Shown here piece by piece: positions 24,609 through 33,971 of a stretch of DNA of 64,000 nucleotides. Within the stretch, counting starts at the first letter, position 1. Every line of letters starts with the position of its first letter. Origin of the DNA: Shinella sp. PSBB067 (GTDB lineage Bacteria > Pseudomonadota > Alphaproteobacteria > Rhizobiales > Rhizobiaceae); assembly GCF_016839145.1 (NCBI RefSeq), contig NZ_CP069303.1:682001-746000 (forward strand). Reading direction: 5' to 3'. The notes beneath the pieces are model-generated. The model was not told the origin of the DNA, did no database searches, and saw only the letters and a program-made list of their open reading frames with translations. A program made the position numbers and the translations under genes.

Positions 24609-26963
24609 TTACGCCGCCGCCAGGTGCAGCGCCGCCAGCCGCTCCCGGTCGGGGATGCGCACGGAGATGATCGTTCCCCTGCCTTCGACCGAATGAATGC
24701 GCATGCCGCCGCCGTGGAGGTGGGCGAGGGAGCGGGAGATGGCAAGGCCGAGGCCCGAGCCGCCCTTGCTCTTGGCATACTGGCTCTGCACCTGCTCGAA
24801 GGGCTGGCCGATCTTCTGCAGGGCGGATTTCGGGATGCCGATGCCGGTATCGGCGATGGTCAGCGTGATCGCGCCGCGGACCTTGCGCGCCCGCACCTCC
24901 ACCTTGCCGCCCTCGTTGGTGAACTTCATGGCGTTCGACAGCAGGTTCAGCAGGATCTGCTTCATGGCGCGGCGGTCCGCGACGGCAAGGAGATTGTCCG
25001 GGCAGGTCTGCCGCACGGCGATGTTCTTCTTTTCCGCCTGCAGCATGGTAAGCCGCATGGTCTCCTCGATCAGCGGCGCAAGATCGACCGTCTCGCAGCT
25101 GATGCGCATGTGGCCGGCCTCGATCTTCGACATGTCGAGGATGTCGCTGATGACGTTGAGCAGGTGCTTGCCGCTCTCGTGGATGTCGCGCGAATATTCG
25201 CGGTACTTGTCCGAGCCGATCGGGCCGAACATCTGGTTCTGCAGGATTTCCGAGAAGCCGAGGATGGCGTTGAGCGGGGTGCGCAGCTCGTGCGACATGT
25301 TGGCGAGGAATTCCGACTTGGCGCGGTTGGCCGCCTCGGCGCGCTCCTTCTCCGCCTGGTAATTGGCATTGGCGAGCGAAAGCTCCGACTTCTGCCGCTC
25401 CAACTTGGCGCGGGAGGCCGAGAGGTCGCCGATGGTCGCCATCAGCCGGCGCTCGGATTCGCGCAGACGCACCTGATGCCGCTTCATCATGGTGATGTCG
25501 GTGCCGACGGAGACGCAGCCGCCGTCGCGTGTGCGGCGCTCGTTGATCTGCAGCCAGCGCTCGTCGGCAAGCTGCACCTCGCTGGTCTGCGAGGCACCCG
25601 TGCCGTCGGCATCGGCGATGCGCCGCTCGATGACCGGGCGGGCCGCCGCGGCATGCACCGTCGCACGTTCCGTGCCGGGCACCAGCACGTCGTCGGGAAG
25701 GCCGTAGGCCTGCTGGTAATGCGCGTTGCACATGACCAGTCGGTCGTGCTTGTCCCACAGGACGAAGGCCTCCGAGGTGCATTCGATGGCGTCGGCAAGC
25801 CGCTGGTCGGCCTCCTGGTAGCGCTGGGCGAGCCGGTGCTGCTCGGTCACGTCCATGGCGATGCCGATCATGTGCAGGCGGCCGGAGGCCATGCGGATGA
25901 GCTGGGCGCGGGCGCGCAGCCAGACGTAATGCCCTTCCGCATGGCGCATGCGGAACACCTGGTCGACCTGCTTGGCCTCGCTGCGCGCGACGGCGCGCGC
26001 CACCTGGTAGATGCCGTCGTCGTCTGGATGCATCAGGCGGGCCGCGTCGCCGAAGGAGAGCACGCTGTCGCGCGCTGGCATGCCGAGCATTTCGTACATG
26101 GAGCGCGACCAGAACAGCCGGCGGCTCGAAAGGTCGAAGTCCCAGAGGCCGCTGCGGCCGCGCGCAAGCGCCGTCTCCACGCGCAGGTTGGATTCCGCGA
26201 AGATCGCGTCGGCATCGCGCGCCCGCTTGGCCTGGATGTAATAGGCGTAGAGGATGACCAGCAGGATCGCCGAGATGCCGGCGAACAGCGTGACGTTCAG
26301 CGCCACCTCGTCGCGCCAGAAGAGGGCGAGATGGCCGAGCGGGTTGGCGACGACGATCAGGCCGCCGTTCTTCGGCATCTGCACCAGCGAGGCGTAGTAT
26401 TCCTCCCCGCCGATATGCGTGCGGAAGACGCCGCCCGTCTCGCCGAAATACTGGGTCGCTGCAAGCTCGGGCGAGAAGCGCGCGAGCGACTGGCCGACAT
26501 AGCGCGCCGCCGCCAGCGACGTGCCGAACACGCGGCCGTTCTCCTCCACGAAGAGAACGAGGCCGCCGGGCTGCATACGGTCCTGCGGCAGGTTGAGCGA
26601 GAGTGCCGCCTCGGCCGCCATCCGGTCGGATTTCGCCACGCTCTCGGCCATCTGGCCGGAGAAGACGGCGCCGACGGCCAGTGCCGTCAGCGAGGTCGTA
26701 TCGCGCACGCCCGTGTCCATCCGGTCATGCTCGACGATGATGCCGACCATGCGCGAGGTGCCGACCACGAACAGGAAGGCGATGATCAGGATCGGTATCG
26801 ACCGCTTCAGCACGGGCTCGGCCCGTGTCAGATGCCGTGCGGCAGGCCCGGCGAAGATCTTCGCCTGTCCCGTCGCCTCGTCTTCCCAGGCCGCCATTCC
26901 CGGGAATCTGAGACGAGTCCACCCGCCGGCTGCGCGTCCTCGTTGCGCGTCCGCCATAGTCAT
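24609..26963 (-). CDS. pleC: PleC-type cell-cycle histidine kinase/phosphatase
   Basis: 784-residue membrane kinase of the DivJ/PleC/PdhS group acting on DivK and PleD. TM1 is about residues 52-72, a periplasmic domain follows, and TM2 is about 228-248. PAS domains lie at about 260-390 (YVWLRARAQLIRM) and 390-510 (FVLWDKHDRLVMCNAHY). The HisKA box NMSHELRTPLNAILGFSEIL with the group-specific NQMFGPIG and DILDMSKIEAGHM is followed by an ATPase with GSGLGLAISRSL. In S. meliloti pleC follows glnE closely, as here. AAGG 6 bases before the ATG supports the start. The PleC identity rests on these motifs plus synteny. Confidence 0.82.
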   Translation of the reverse strand: MTMADAQRGRAAGGWTRLRFPGMAAWEDEATGQAKIFAGPAARHLTRAEPVLKRSIPILIIAFLFVVGTSRMVGIIVEHDRMDTGVRDTTSLTALAVGAVFSGQMAESVAKSDRMAAEAALSLNLPQDRMQPGGLVLFVEENGRVFGTSLAAARYVGQSLARFSPELAATQYFGETGGVFRTHIGGEEYYASLVQMPKNGGLIVVANPLGHLALFWRDEVALNVTLFAGISAILLVILYAYYIQAKRARDADAIFAESNLRVETALARGRSGLWDFDLSSRRLFWSRSMYEMLGMPARDSVLSFGDAARLMHPDDDGIYQVARAVARSEAKQVDQVFRMRHAEGHYVWLRARAQLIRMASGRLHMIGIAMDVTEQHRLAQRYQEADQRLADAIECTSEAFVLWDKHDRLVMCNAHYQQAYGLPDDVLVPGTERATVHAAAARPVIERRIADADGTGASQTSEVQLADERWLQINERRTRDGGCVSVGTDITMMKRHQVRLRESERRLMATIGDLSASRAKLERQKSELSLANANYQAEKERAEAANRAKSEFLANMSHELRTPLNAILGFSEILQNQMFGPIGSDKYREYSRDIHESGKHLLNVISDILDMSKIEAGHMRISCETVDLAPLIEETMRLTMLQAEKKNIAVRQTCPDNLLAVADRRAMKQILLNLLSNAMKFTNEGGKVEVRARKVRGAITLTIADTGIGIPKSALQKIGQPFEQVQSQYAKSKGGSGLGLAISRSLAHLHGGGMRIHSVEGRGTIISVRIPDRERLAALHLAAA

Positions 26964-26984
26964 AAAACCTTGTAACCCTCTCGT

Positions 26985-27035
26985 GATTCGGCGCGCCGCT
27001 CGCCCGAATCTGCCCTAATGAATCAATTGTGATTC
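26985..27035. promoter_or_regulatory. Cluster of four GANTC sites upstream of pleC
   Basis: GATTC at 26985 and 27031 and GAATC at 27006 and 27020, i.e. four GANTC sites in 51 bases, just upstream of the pleC start. GANTC is the target of the cell-cycle methylase CcrM, and at this base composition one site per about 300 bases is expected. The middle pair also forms a palindrome, GAATCA-ATTG-TGATTC (27020-27035). Confidence 0.55.
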
Positions 27036-27110
27036 GGCTTGTCCATAGAAAAAGGTAAAAGTTTTTTAACCATTTCTCATGGTTGGGAAATTGCATTTGC
27101 CGGGCGGCCC

Positions 27111-27803
27111 TTACGCCCGCCGCGGCCCCGCTTCCGTCTCCCGCCATTCCTTCAGCATCGCCGCGCGCCGGCGCGGATAGCGCGCCTCCAGAAGCGAAAT
27201 CGCCGCCATCCGCTCCGTTCGAAAATGCCGGTAGCCCTGCCGCCGTTCGCACCAGGCGACCAGCATGCGCGTCTCCTCGAAATAGCCGAGCGCGACCGGC
27301 CAGACCACGCGCTCGCTGCGCACGCCCGCCGCGTCGCAATAGGACAGCCGGAGCTTGCGCTCCCGGCGGATCGCCGCGCGGATCACGGCAAGATCGACGA
27401 TCTCGCCGTCGACGATCCTGCGCGGCCCGACCAGCAGCGCCGTGTTTTCCAGTTCCGCCGCGAGCTCGGCCGGCAGCACGGCGGAAATCTTGGCGAGCGC
27501 ATCCGTCGCCGCCTTGGTCACGGGCGCATCGGCGAATTTCTGCACCCAGCGGAAGCCGAGCACCAGCGCCTCCAGCTCGCCCTGCGAGAACATCAGCGGC
27601 GGCAGCATGAAGCCGGGGCGCAGCACATAGCCGACGCCCGGCTCGCCCTCGATATCGGCGCCCTGCGCCTGCAGCGAGGCGATGTCGCGGTAGAGCGTGC
27701 GGATGCTGACGCCGAGCTCGCCGGCAAGCGTGGCGCCGCTCACCGGATGGCGGTGGCGGCGCAGAAGCTGGAGGAGGGCGAGCAGTCGTTCGGATCGGGC
27801 CAT
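27111..27803 (-). CDS. YafY-type HTH/WYL transcriptional regulator
   Basis: 230-residue regulator. The N-terminal winged helix reads RLLALLQLLRRHRHPVSGAT and VSIRTLYRDIASLQAQGADI. The C-terminal WYL domain has KLRLSYCDAAGVRSERVVWP, GYFEETRMLVAWCERRQGYR and FRTERM. The frame extends to 27890, but the ATG at 27803 gives the family start MARSERLLALLQ. Divergent from a glyoxalase-fold gene with a palindrome between them; a common repressor/VOC-protein pair. Confidence 0.86.
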   Translation of the reverse strand: MARSERLLALLQLLRRHRHPVSGATLAGELGVSIRTLYRDIASLQAQGADIEGEPGVGYVLRPGFMLPPLMFSQGELEALVLGFRWVQKFADAPVTKAATDALAKISAVLPAELAAELENTALLVGPRRIVDGEIVDLAVIRAAIRRERKLRLSYCDAAGVRSERVVWPVALGYFEETRMLVAWCERRQGYRHFRTERMAAISLLEARYPRRRAAMLKEWRETEAGPRRA

Positions 27804-27812
27804 GCGACGATA

Positions 27813-27829
27813 CTGCCATTTTCTGGCAG
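27813..27829. promoter_or_regulatory. Operator-like palindrome between WYL regulator and VOC gene
   Basis: CTGCCA-ttttc-TGGCAG, a perfect 6-base inverted repeat with a 5-base spacer, 10 bases upstream of the regulator start and 48 bases before the VOC gene. The position fits autoregulation and control of the divergent gene by the WYL protein (inference). Confidence 0.6.
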
Positions 27830-27876
27830 TGGTGTCACCTAGGATCGTCTCGTCAAAGCAACGAAAGGACGATCCC

Positions 27877-28245
27877 ATGATCTCTCCCAATCTCCTGATC
27901 CTCTATGTCGAGAATCCGGCGGCAAGCGGCCGCTTCTACGAGCAGCTTTTCGGCCGCGCGCCGGTGGCGCAATCGCCCGGCTTCGTCGCCTTCCGGTTCG
28001 ACAACGGTCTGGGTCTCGGCCTGTGGTCGACAAGCGCAAGCGACTTCGTTTCCGGCGGCTCCGGCAACCGCTCCGAAATCGCCATCGTCGTCGAGGAAGA
28101 CGCCGAGATCGATGCATTGCATGACAGGTGGAAGGCGCAGGGCGTCGCCATCGAGCAGCCGCCGTTCATGGCCGTCTTCGGCCGCACCTTCGTGGCGCAG
28201 GACCCGGATGGCCACCGGATCCGCGTCTGCCCGCCGGACAAGTGA
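27877..28245 (+). CDS. VOC (glyoxalase/bleomycin-resistance fold) protein
   Basis: 122-residue single-module VOC protein: LLILYVENPAASGRFYEQLF, FVAFRFDNGLGLGLW and the ending FVAQDPDGHRIRVCPP. The RBS is GAAAGGA. The usual metal ligands (His/Glu) are only partly present, so it may be a binding or isomerase-like protein rather than a glyoxalase. Divergent from the WYL regulator and convergent with pepN, 9 bases apart. Substrate unknown. Confidence 0.82.
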   Translation: MISPNLLILYVENPAASGRFYEQLFGRAPVAQSPGFVAFRFDNGLGLGLWSTSASDFVSGGSGNRSEIAIVVEEDAEIDALHDRWKAQGVAIEQPPFMAVFGRTFVAQDPDGHRIRVCPPDK

Positions 28246-28254
28246 GCCGGCGGC

Positions 28255-30903
28255 TCAGCCCTTCAGCATGCGCTCCACGATGTCGGAAACGTCGGAGGAG
28301 AGTTTTTCGCCCGCGGCGATGGTGCGCAGCGCGTTGCGGGCGTGGTCGGAGCGAACCTCCTCCAGAGCCCGCCAGGAGCGCATGGAGGTGAGGATGCGCG
28401 CGGCGAGCTGCGGGTTCTTGGGGTCGATCTCCAGGATCTGCTCGGCGAGGAACCGGTAGCCCGCGCCGTCCGCCCGGTTGAAGCCGGTCGGGTTGGAGAA
28501 GGCGAAGGTGCCGACAAGGGCGCGCACGCGGTTCGGGTTCGCCTTGTTGAAAAGCGGGCTCGTCATCAGCGCCTTGACGCGCGCAAGCGCGCCGTCGCCC
28601 GGAATGGTCGACTGGATGGAGAACCACTTGTCGATGACCAGCGCGTTGTCGGCAAAGCGCGCGCGGAAGGCCTCCAGCGCCGCCGCCGTTTCCGGCGCGT
28701 CGGGGAACCGGTGGGCGAGCACGGTGAGGGCCGCGCTGAGATCCGTCATGTTGTCCGCGCTCGCGAAGGCCTGTGCCGCGCGGGCGGGCGTGCCGTCGGA
28801 AACGGCGAGATAGGCAAGCGCCGCGTTGCGCAACGCGCGCTGGCCGGCGCTTGCCGCATCCGGCGTGAAGGCGCCTTCGGTGCGGTGGGCGTCGAACAGC
28901 CTTGCGAAGGCGGCCGGATCGCGCTTCGCGACGAAGGCCAGCACGGTTTCGCGGCCGGCGCGGATGGCGTCCGGGTCGTTGTTGCTGCCGAGCTCGCGGG
29001 CGATGTCGGATTCCGACGGCAGGGCCAGCGCCTGCGCGCGGAAGGCCGGCTCCAGCGCCTCGTCGCCGGCAATGGCGATCAGCGTATCGGCGAGAACCGC
29101 ATTGGTTGCCACCGGCTCGCCCGCCCGCGCCTTGCGCGCTGCTTCCACGAGGTTCGGCAGGGCAAGATCGTTCAGCGCTTGCCAGCGGGAGAAGAGGTCG
29201 CCGTCATGGCGGGCGATCTGGGCGAGATCGGCCGGAGCCGGCTCGAAATGCAGGTTGATCGGCGCGGAGAAGCTGCGGTTGAGCGAGACGACCGGGCGCG
29301 AGGCGATGCCCGAGAAGGTGACGGTCTGGCGGCGCTGCTTGAGGTGCAGCACGTCGCCGGTCACCTCCGCGCCGCTGACGGCGCCCGGCGTGGCTTCCGA
29401 CCCGTCAGCAAGAAGCAGGCCGAAGCGCAGCGGAATATGCATCGGCTCCTTCGTCGCCTGGCCGGGCGTCGGCGGGATCATCTGCTCCAGTGACAACGTG
29501 AACTCGCCCCTGGCGAGATCGTAGCTCGACGAGACGCTGACCAGCGGCGTGCCGGCCTGGCTGTACCACAGCGAGAACTGGCCAAGATCGGCGCCGTTCG
29601 CATCCTCGAAGCACTTGACGAAATCCTCGATCGTCGCGGCATCGCCGTCATGCCGCTCGAAATAGAGGTCCATGCCCTTCTTGAAGCCGTCCCGGCCGAG
29701 GATGGTCGCGATCATGCGCGTGACCTCGGAGCCCTTCTCGTAGACGGTCGTCGTGTAGAAGTTGTTGATCTCGCGATATGTCGTCGGGCGGACCGGATGG
29801 GCAAGGGGGCCGGCGTCCTCCGGGAACTGCTCCGACTTGAGGTGCCGCACCTCGGCGATGCGCTTGACCGCGCGCGAACGCTGGTCGGCGGAGAATTCGT
29901 GGTCGCGATAGACCGTCAGGCCTTCCTTGAGGCAGAGCTGGAACCAGTCGCGGCAGGTGACGCGGTTGCCGGTCCAGTTGTGGAAATATTCGTGGGCGAT
30001 GATCGCCTCGATATTCGCATAGTCCTGGTCGGTCGCGGTTTCCGGGTCGGCCAGCACGTATTTGTCGTTGAAGACGTTGAGCCCCTTGTTCTCCATGGCG
30101 CCCATGTTGAAGTCGGAGACGGCGACGATCATGAAGATGTCGAGGTCGTATTCGCAGCCGAACACCTCCTCGTCCCATTTCATCGAGCGCTTCAGCGCAT
30201 CCATCGCATAGGCCGCGCGCGGCTCCTTGCCGTGCTCGACATAGATCTTCAGCGTCACCTCGCGGCCGGACATCGTCGTGAACGTGTCCTCGACCACGCC
30301 GAGGTCGCCGGCGACGAGCGCGAAGAGATAGGAGGGTTTCGGATGCGGGTCGAACCAGGCGGCGAAATGCTTGCCTTCGCCGTAGCCCGCGCCGCCGAGG
30401 AAGTTGCCGTTGGAGAGCAGCAGCGGGCAGCTCGCCTTGTCGGCGATGATGTTGACCGTATAGACGGCGAGCACGTCCGGCCGGTCGGGGAAATAGGTGA
30501 TGCGGCGGAAGCCTTCGGCCTCGCACTGCGTGCAATAGACGCCGTTCGTGCGGTAGAGGCCCATGAGCTGGGTATTGGCCTCGGGATTGATCATCGTGGT
30601 GATCGTGATCTCGAAGGGCTCGCTCGCCGGCAGGTCGCGGATCGTCAGGCTGTCGGGCGTCGCGTCGTAGCGGGCGGCGTCCAGTTCCGTCTGGTCGAGG
30701 AGCAGGCCGGTCATGACCAGCTCGTCGCCGTCGAGGACGAGCGGCGCGGCAGGGTCGGCGCCCTCGCGGCGGTGGAAGATGAGGCGCGCCTCGACCTTGG
30801 TTTCCGTGGGATCCAGTTCGAAGGTCAGATCGACGCGCTCGAGAACGAAGTCAGTCTGGCGATAGTCTGCCAGATGGATGATCCGGCCGTTCTCTGTCCG
30901 CAT
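28255..30903 (-). CDS. pepN: Aminopeptidase N (M1 zinc metallopeptidase)
   Basis: 882-residue cytosolic M1 peptidase that removes N-terminal residues from peptides. The substrate-recognition motif VSDFNMGAMENKGLN and the zinc site HEYFHNW (about residue 300) with E in LKEGLTVYRD are intact, and the C-terminal helical domain of PepN is full length. The start at 30903 (MRTENGRIIHLADY) matches the family; the frame continues 28 codons upstream without an RBS. No signal peptide. Confidence 0.95.
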   Translation of the reverse strand: MRTENGRIIHLADYRQTDFVLERVDLTFELDPTETKVEARLIFHRREGADPAAPLVLDGDELVMTGLLLDQTELDAARYDATPDSLTIRDLPASEPFEITITTMINPEANTQLMGLYRTNGVYCTQCEAEGFRRITYFPDRPDVLAVYTVNIIADKASCPLLLSNGNFLGGAGYGEGKHFAAWFDPHPKPSYLFALVAGDLGVVEDTFTTMSGREVTLKIYVEHGKEPRAAYAMDALKRSMKWDEEVFGCEYDLDIFMIVAVSDFNMGAMENKGLNVFNDKYVLADPETATDQDYANIEAIIAHEYFHNWTGNRVTCRDWFQLCLKEGLTVYRDHEFSADQRSRAVKRIAEVRHLKSEQFPEDAGPLAHPVRPTTYREINNFYTTTVYEKGSEVTRMIATILGRDGFKKGMDLYFERHDGDAATIEDFVKCFEDANGADLGQFSLWYSQAGTPLVSVSSSYDLARGEFTLSLEQMIPPTPGQATKEPMHIPLRFGLLLADGSEATPGAVSGAEVTGDVLHLKQRRQTVTFSGIASRPVVSLNRSFSAPINLHFEPAPADLAQIARHDGDLFSRWQALNDLALPNLVEAARKARAGEPVATNAVLADTLIAIAGDEALEPAFRAQALALPSESDIARELGSNNDPDAIRAGRETVLAFVAKRDPAAFARLFDAHRTEGAFTPDAASAGQRALRNAALAYLAVSDGTPARAAQAFASADNMTDLSAALTVLAHRFPDAPETAAALEAFRARFADNALVIDKWFSIQSTIPGDGALARVKALMTSPLFNKANPNRVRALVGTFAFSNPTGFNRADGAGYRFLAEQILEIDPKNPQLAARILTSMRSWRALEEVRSDHARNALRTIAAGEKLSSDVSDIVERMLKG

Positions 30904-31226
30904 GGAAATGTCCTGCCTTTTGCCGCCCGGCATCCCATGTCCCTGTGCATGGCGGATGGAGTGCGGGGCGGTCTGTCCCCAGTTCAACGAATTGATATGC
31001 GTAGTGGCTTAACATCTCATTTCCATGGAAAAGCCGAAATCACAAAATCGTGCCGTCGCGGCACAGTATTTCCGCAATGCCCGTCCGATCAAAATTATCC
31101 GGGACGCATCACGAGAATTCATCCCACCGGGCGGACATTGCGGCTAGACTTGCGGCTTCCTGAATCGGTTCGCCGATCGTCCTCAACGCCCGAGGTCATG
31201 GCCTGCCGGTCGTGACGAGTTCCCGC
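30904..31226. other. Divergent gap between pepN and an EamA transporter
   Basis: 323 bases without a convincing gene. It must hold the promoters of pepN (leftward) and of the transporter (rightward). A moderately AT-rich stretch lies around 31000-31100 (TTGATATGCG..., CACAAAATCG...); no clear operator, RNA or repeat was seen. Confidence 0.6.
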
Positions 31227-32162
31227 ATGGACATGCCCGCCAATCCCATGAAGGGGATTTCCCTCAAGGTCGCCTCGGTCGTGGTCTTCCTCTGCATGTC
31301 CACCCTCATCAAGGCGGCCGGCAAGGACATTCCGGCGGGGCAGATCACGTTCCTCCGCTCCGCCTTCGCCATGGTGCCGATCCTCGCCTTCCTCGCCATG
31401 CACGGCCAGTTGCGCGATGCATTCCGCACCAACGACATCTTCGGCCATTTCAAGCGCGGCTTCGTCGGCATCCTGTCCATGGGCTTCGGCTTCTACGGCC
31501 TCGTGCACCTGCCGCTGCCGGAATCGATCGCGCTCGGCTACGCGCTGCCGCTGATGGCGGTCGTGGTGGCTGCCATCGTCCTCAAGGAGCGCGTGGGCGT
31601 CTACCGCTGGACGGCCGTCCTTGTCGGGCTCCTGGGGGTGGCGGTCATAAGCTGGCCGCGCCTCACGCTCTTCCGCAGCGGCGGCCTCGGTTCGGCGGAG
31701 GCGATGGGCGTGCTCGCCATGCTGGCCTTCGGCGTGCTCGGTTCCTGCGCCATGGTGCTGGTGCGCAAGCTGGTGCAGACCGAACGCACCTCGACCATCG
31801 TGCTCTACTTCTCCCTCTTCGCGTCGATCTTCTCGCTCGGCACGCTTCCGTTCGGCTGGGCTGCGCTGGGCTGGCAGGCGCTCTGTCTGATGGCGCTGGC
31901 CGGCTTCTGCGGCGGCGTCGCCCAGTTGCTGCTGACGTCGAGCTACCGCTATGCGGACGTCTCGACCATCGCGCCCTTCGAATACATCTCGATCGTGCTC
32001 GGCCTCATCGTCGGTTATTTCCTCTTCGGCGACATTCCGACGGGCCCCATGCTCGTCGGAACCGCCATCGTCGTCAGTGCCGGCATCTTCGTGATTTTCC
32101 GCGAGCATCGCCTCGACCTGAAACGCCGCGCCGAACTCGCGCTCCAGCCGCCTCAGGGCTGA
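31227..32162 (+). CDS. EamA/DMT-family transporter
   Basis: 311-residue inner-membrane protein with ten predicted helices in two EamA repeats; the N-terminal repeat opens GISLKVASVVVFLCMSTLIK, and the second has FEYISIVLGLIVGYFLFGDI near residue 260. Family members export metabolites such as amino acids or S-adenosylmethionine; the substrate is unknown here. The start is uncertain (GTG 31212, ATG 31227 or ATG 31233, none with a good RBS). Its end overlaps the convergent MFS gene by 10 bases. Confidence 0.85.
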   Translation: MDMPANPMKGISLKVASVVVFLCMSTLIKAAGKDIPAGQITFLRSAFAMVPILAFLAMHGQLRDAFRTNDIFGHFKRGFVGILSMGFGFYGLVHLPLPESIALGYALPLMAVVVAAIVLKERVGVYRWTAVLVGLLGVAVISWPRLTLFRSGGLGSAEAMGVLAMLAFGVLGSCAMVLVRKLVQTERTSTIVLYFSLFASIFSLGTLPFGWAALGWQALCLMALAGFCGGVAQLLLTSSYRYADVSTIAPFEYISIVLGLIVGYFLFGDIPTGPMLVGTAIVVSAGIFVIFREHRLDLKRRAELALQPPQG

Positions 32163-33439
32163 CGCCATTCCGGCGTGGTCGTGTCCTCGACGAGTTCTTC
32201 CGGCATCGCATCCGGCTGAAGTGCCGCTGCCGCCGCGTCCGCCCCGAGCGGCTGCGCGGTCATGGCCTGGAAGTCCGTCTTGCTGACGAGGCCTTCATTC
32301 TCCTCGCGGCGGCTGATGCGCCAGGCGGCATAGGTGCCGTAAAGCAGGAAGTAGACGGCGAGCACCACGAAGAGCGAACCGGGGCCGAAGCGGTCCATGA
32401 TCGGGCCCACCATGATGGGGCCGGAGATCGTGCCGAAGCCGTAGACGATCATCATGCCGGAAGAGACCTCGACATACTCGTCCGGCTGCGCCCGGTCGTT
32501 GGCATGGGCGACGTTCAGCGCATAGATCGGGAAGATCACCGAGCCGACGAAGGCGGCGGCGACGTAAAGCAGCACCGGCGGGCCGCCCGCGACGAGGGCC
32601 ATGGCGAGGCAGGAGAGCGTGCCGATAGCGCCGCAGGCGACCATCACGAGGCGGCGGTCCATCCGGTCGGAAGCCCGGCCGATCGGGATCTGCGAAAGGG
32701 AGCTGCCGAGCAGCACGCATGCAAGCAGCGTCGCGCCCTCGGCGGTCGTCAGCCCCGTGCGCTGGGTGAACACGCCGCCGAGATTGAGCCAGGCCCCGGA
32801 GAGGGCGCCCGCGAGGAACGCCCCGACGACGGCGACGGGCGAGCGGCGGTAGAGCTTCGGCACGTTGAAGCGCGCCTGCGTCGGCGGTGCCGGCAGCGGC
32901 GAGGAGGTGAGGGCCGTCGGCAGCAGCGCGACGGAGAAGATGATGCCGCAGAGAATGAACAGCGCGGTGCCGGAGGGATCGCCGAGCGGCACGAGATATT
33001 GCCCGCCGATCGTCCCGACCATCGTCGTGATCAGGTAGATGGAGAAGACGGAGCCGCGGTTCTCGTTCGTCACCTTCTCGTTCAGCCAGCTTTCGATGAT
33101 GAGATAGCTGCCGGAAATGGCAAAGCCGGAGATGGCTCGAAACAGCATCCAGGCCCGCCAGTCGACGACGAGCGCGCAGAGCAGGATGGCGATGGCGAGC
33201 AGCGTGATGAGCGCGACGAAGACGCGCACATGGCCGACGAGAAGCACGAATTTCGGCGTGACGATGCACGAGAGCGTGAAGCCGATCGTATAGCCCGTCG
33301 CGATCATGGAGATCGTCTGCGTCGACCAGCCTTCCGCGACCGCCCGCACCGGCACGACATAACTCTGTAGCCCGAAGGCCACCATCATCAGCAGCGTGGA
33401 CAGCATCAGGCTGAGAATGGAGACAAGGCTCGCCAGCAT
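32153..33439 (-). CDS. MFS transporter (YcaD/YfkF-like)
   Basis: 428-residue transporter with 12 hydrophobic helices. The signature loop between helices 2 and 3 is replaced by FVLLVGHVRVFV; the central loop is LPAPPTQARFNVPKLYRRSP, and the second half has GRASDRMDRRLVMVAC, the MFS A-like motif. It resembles the YcaD-type MFS group of alphaproteobacteria. The acidic C-terminal tail (about 50 residues) is cytoplasmic. The start at 33439 is preferred over an upstream in-frame ATG because the membrane part begins there. Substrate unknown. Confidence 0.87.
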   Translation of the reverse strand: MLASLVSILSLMLSTLLMMVAFGLQSYVVPVRAVAEGWSTQTISMIATGYTIGFTLSCIVTPKFVLLVGHVRVFVALITLLAIAILLCALVVDWRAWMLFRAISGFAISGSYLIIESWLNEKVTNENRGSVFSIYLITTMVGTIGGQYLVPLGDPSGTALFILCGIIFSVALLPTALTSSPLPAPPTQARFNVPKLYRRSPVAVVGAFLAGALSGAWLNLGGVFTQRTGLTTAEGATLLACVLLGSSLSQIPIGRASDRMDRRLVMVACGAIGTLSCLAMALVAGGPPVLLYVAAAFVGSVIFPIYALNVAHANDRAQPDEYVEVSSGMMIVYGFGTISGPIMVGPIMDRFGPGSLFVVLAVYFLLYGTYAAWRISRREENEGLVSKTDFQAMTAQPLGADAAAAALQPDAMPEELVEDTTTPEWRQP

Positions 33440-33780
33440 GGGGGCTCCGGGAATGGCGCGAGGGCGCGTTCGTTTTGCGACTGTCGCTCTATTGCGCCGC
33501 CCGCGCGCTGTCCACTGCGACAACGACTGGCGTAAAGAGATTGCATGAAATGGAGGGGCCGCAGCTTCCCGGACGGGTTGGGCGAATGCCCGGCAAAACG
33601 GAAGAAGGCGAGACGTTTGAAAATTCGGCTTGCGCCGGCCGTCAGGTTCAGGACGGCTCGTCCTGACGGTCGGCTAAGAAACGCGGACCGGGTTTCGGCG
33701 TGGTTTCCACCGGAGGAAAGGCGTCTCGCCTCCTCACGATGGCGATTGTGTCGCGGTCCGGCGTCGCTTTCGAAGGGGCC
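33440..33780. other. Gap between MFS gene and two tiny genes
   Basis: 341 bases. Only short frames without RBS are present. A 7-base hairpin TCAGGAC-ggctc-GTCCTGA lies at 33648-33666 and could end transcription of the leftward tiny genes. Otherwise nothing recognisable. Confidence 0.5.
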
Positions 33781-33924
33781 TTAGTTCGGCAGGAAGGCCT
33801 TCAGTGGGTCGCGGCGCTGTGCGGCGTCGCGCGGCAGGGAGGCGAGCACCGAATATTCGCGGGCCGCGTTCACGGCCGTTCGAATATCGGCAATGTCGGA
33901 CATCAGCTTGCGAAACGTGGCCAT
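33781..33924 (-). CDS. 47-residue hypothetical protein
   Basis: Small basic protein: MATFRKLMSDIADIRTA at the start, ALREYS-type helix, ending DPLKAFLPN. It has a good RBS (CCAGGAGCACACC) directly before the ATG, which is why it is called. The helix-forming N-terminus resembles the short proteins often found next to DUF1127 genes in rhizobia, but no DUF1127 motif is present. It lies 47 bases after a second tiny gene on the same strand. Function unknown. Confidence 0.55.
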   Translation of the reverse strand: MATFRKLMSDIADIRTAVNAAREYSVLASLPRDAAQRRDPLKAFLPN

Positions 33925-33971
33925 GGTGTGCTCCTGGATTCGTCTGGACGAGGGCCTGCCCTCGCATTTGC

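Noticed and set aside
27069..27085. Hairpin AACCAT-ttctc-ATGGTT as a terminator
   Set aside because: Only 6 base pairs, and no T-run follows it on either strand; the adjacent run gives A's in the leftward transcript.
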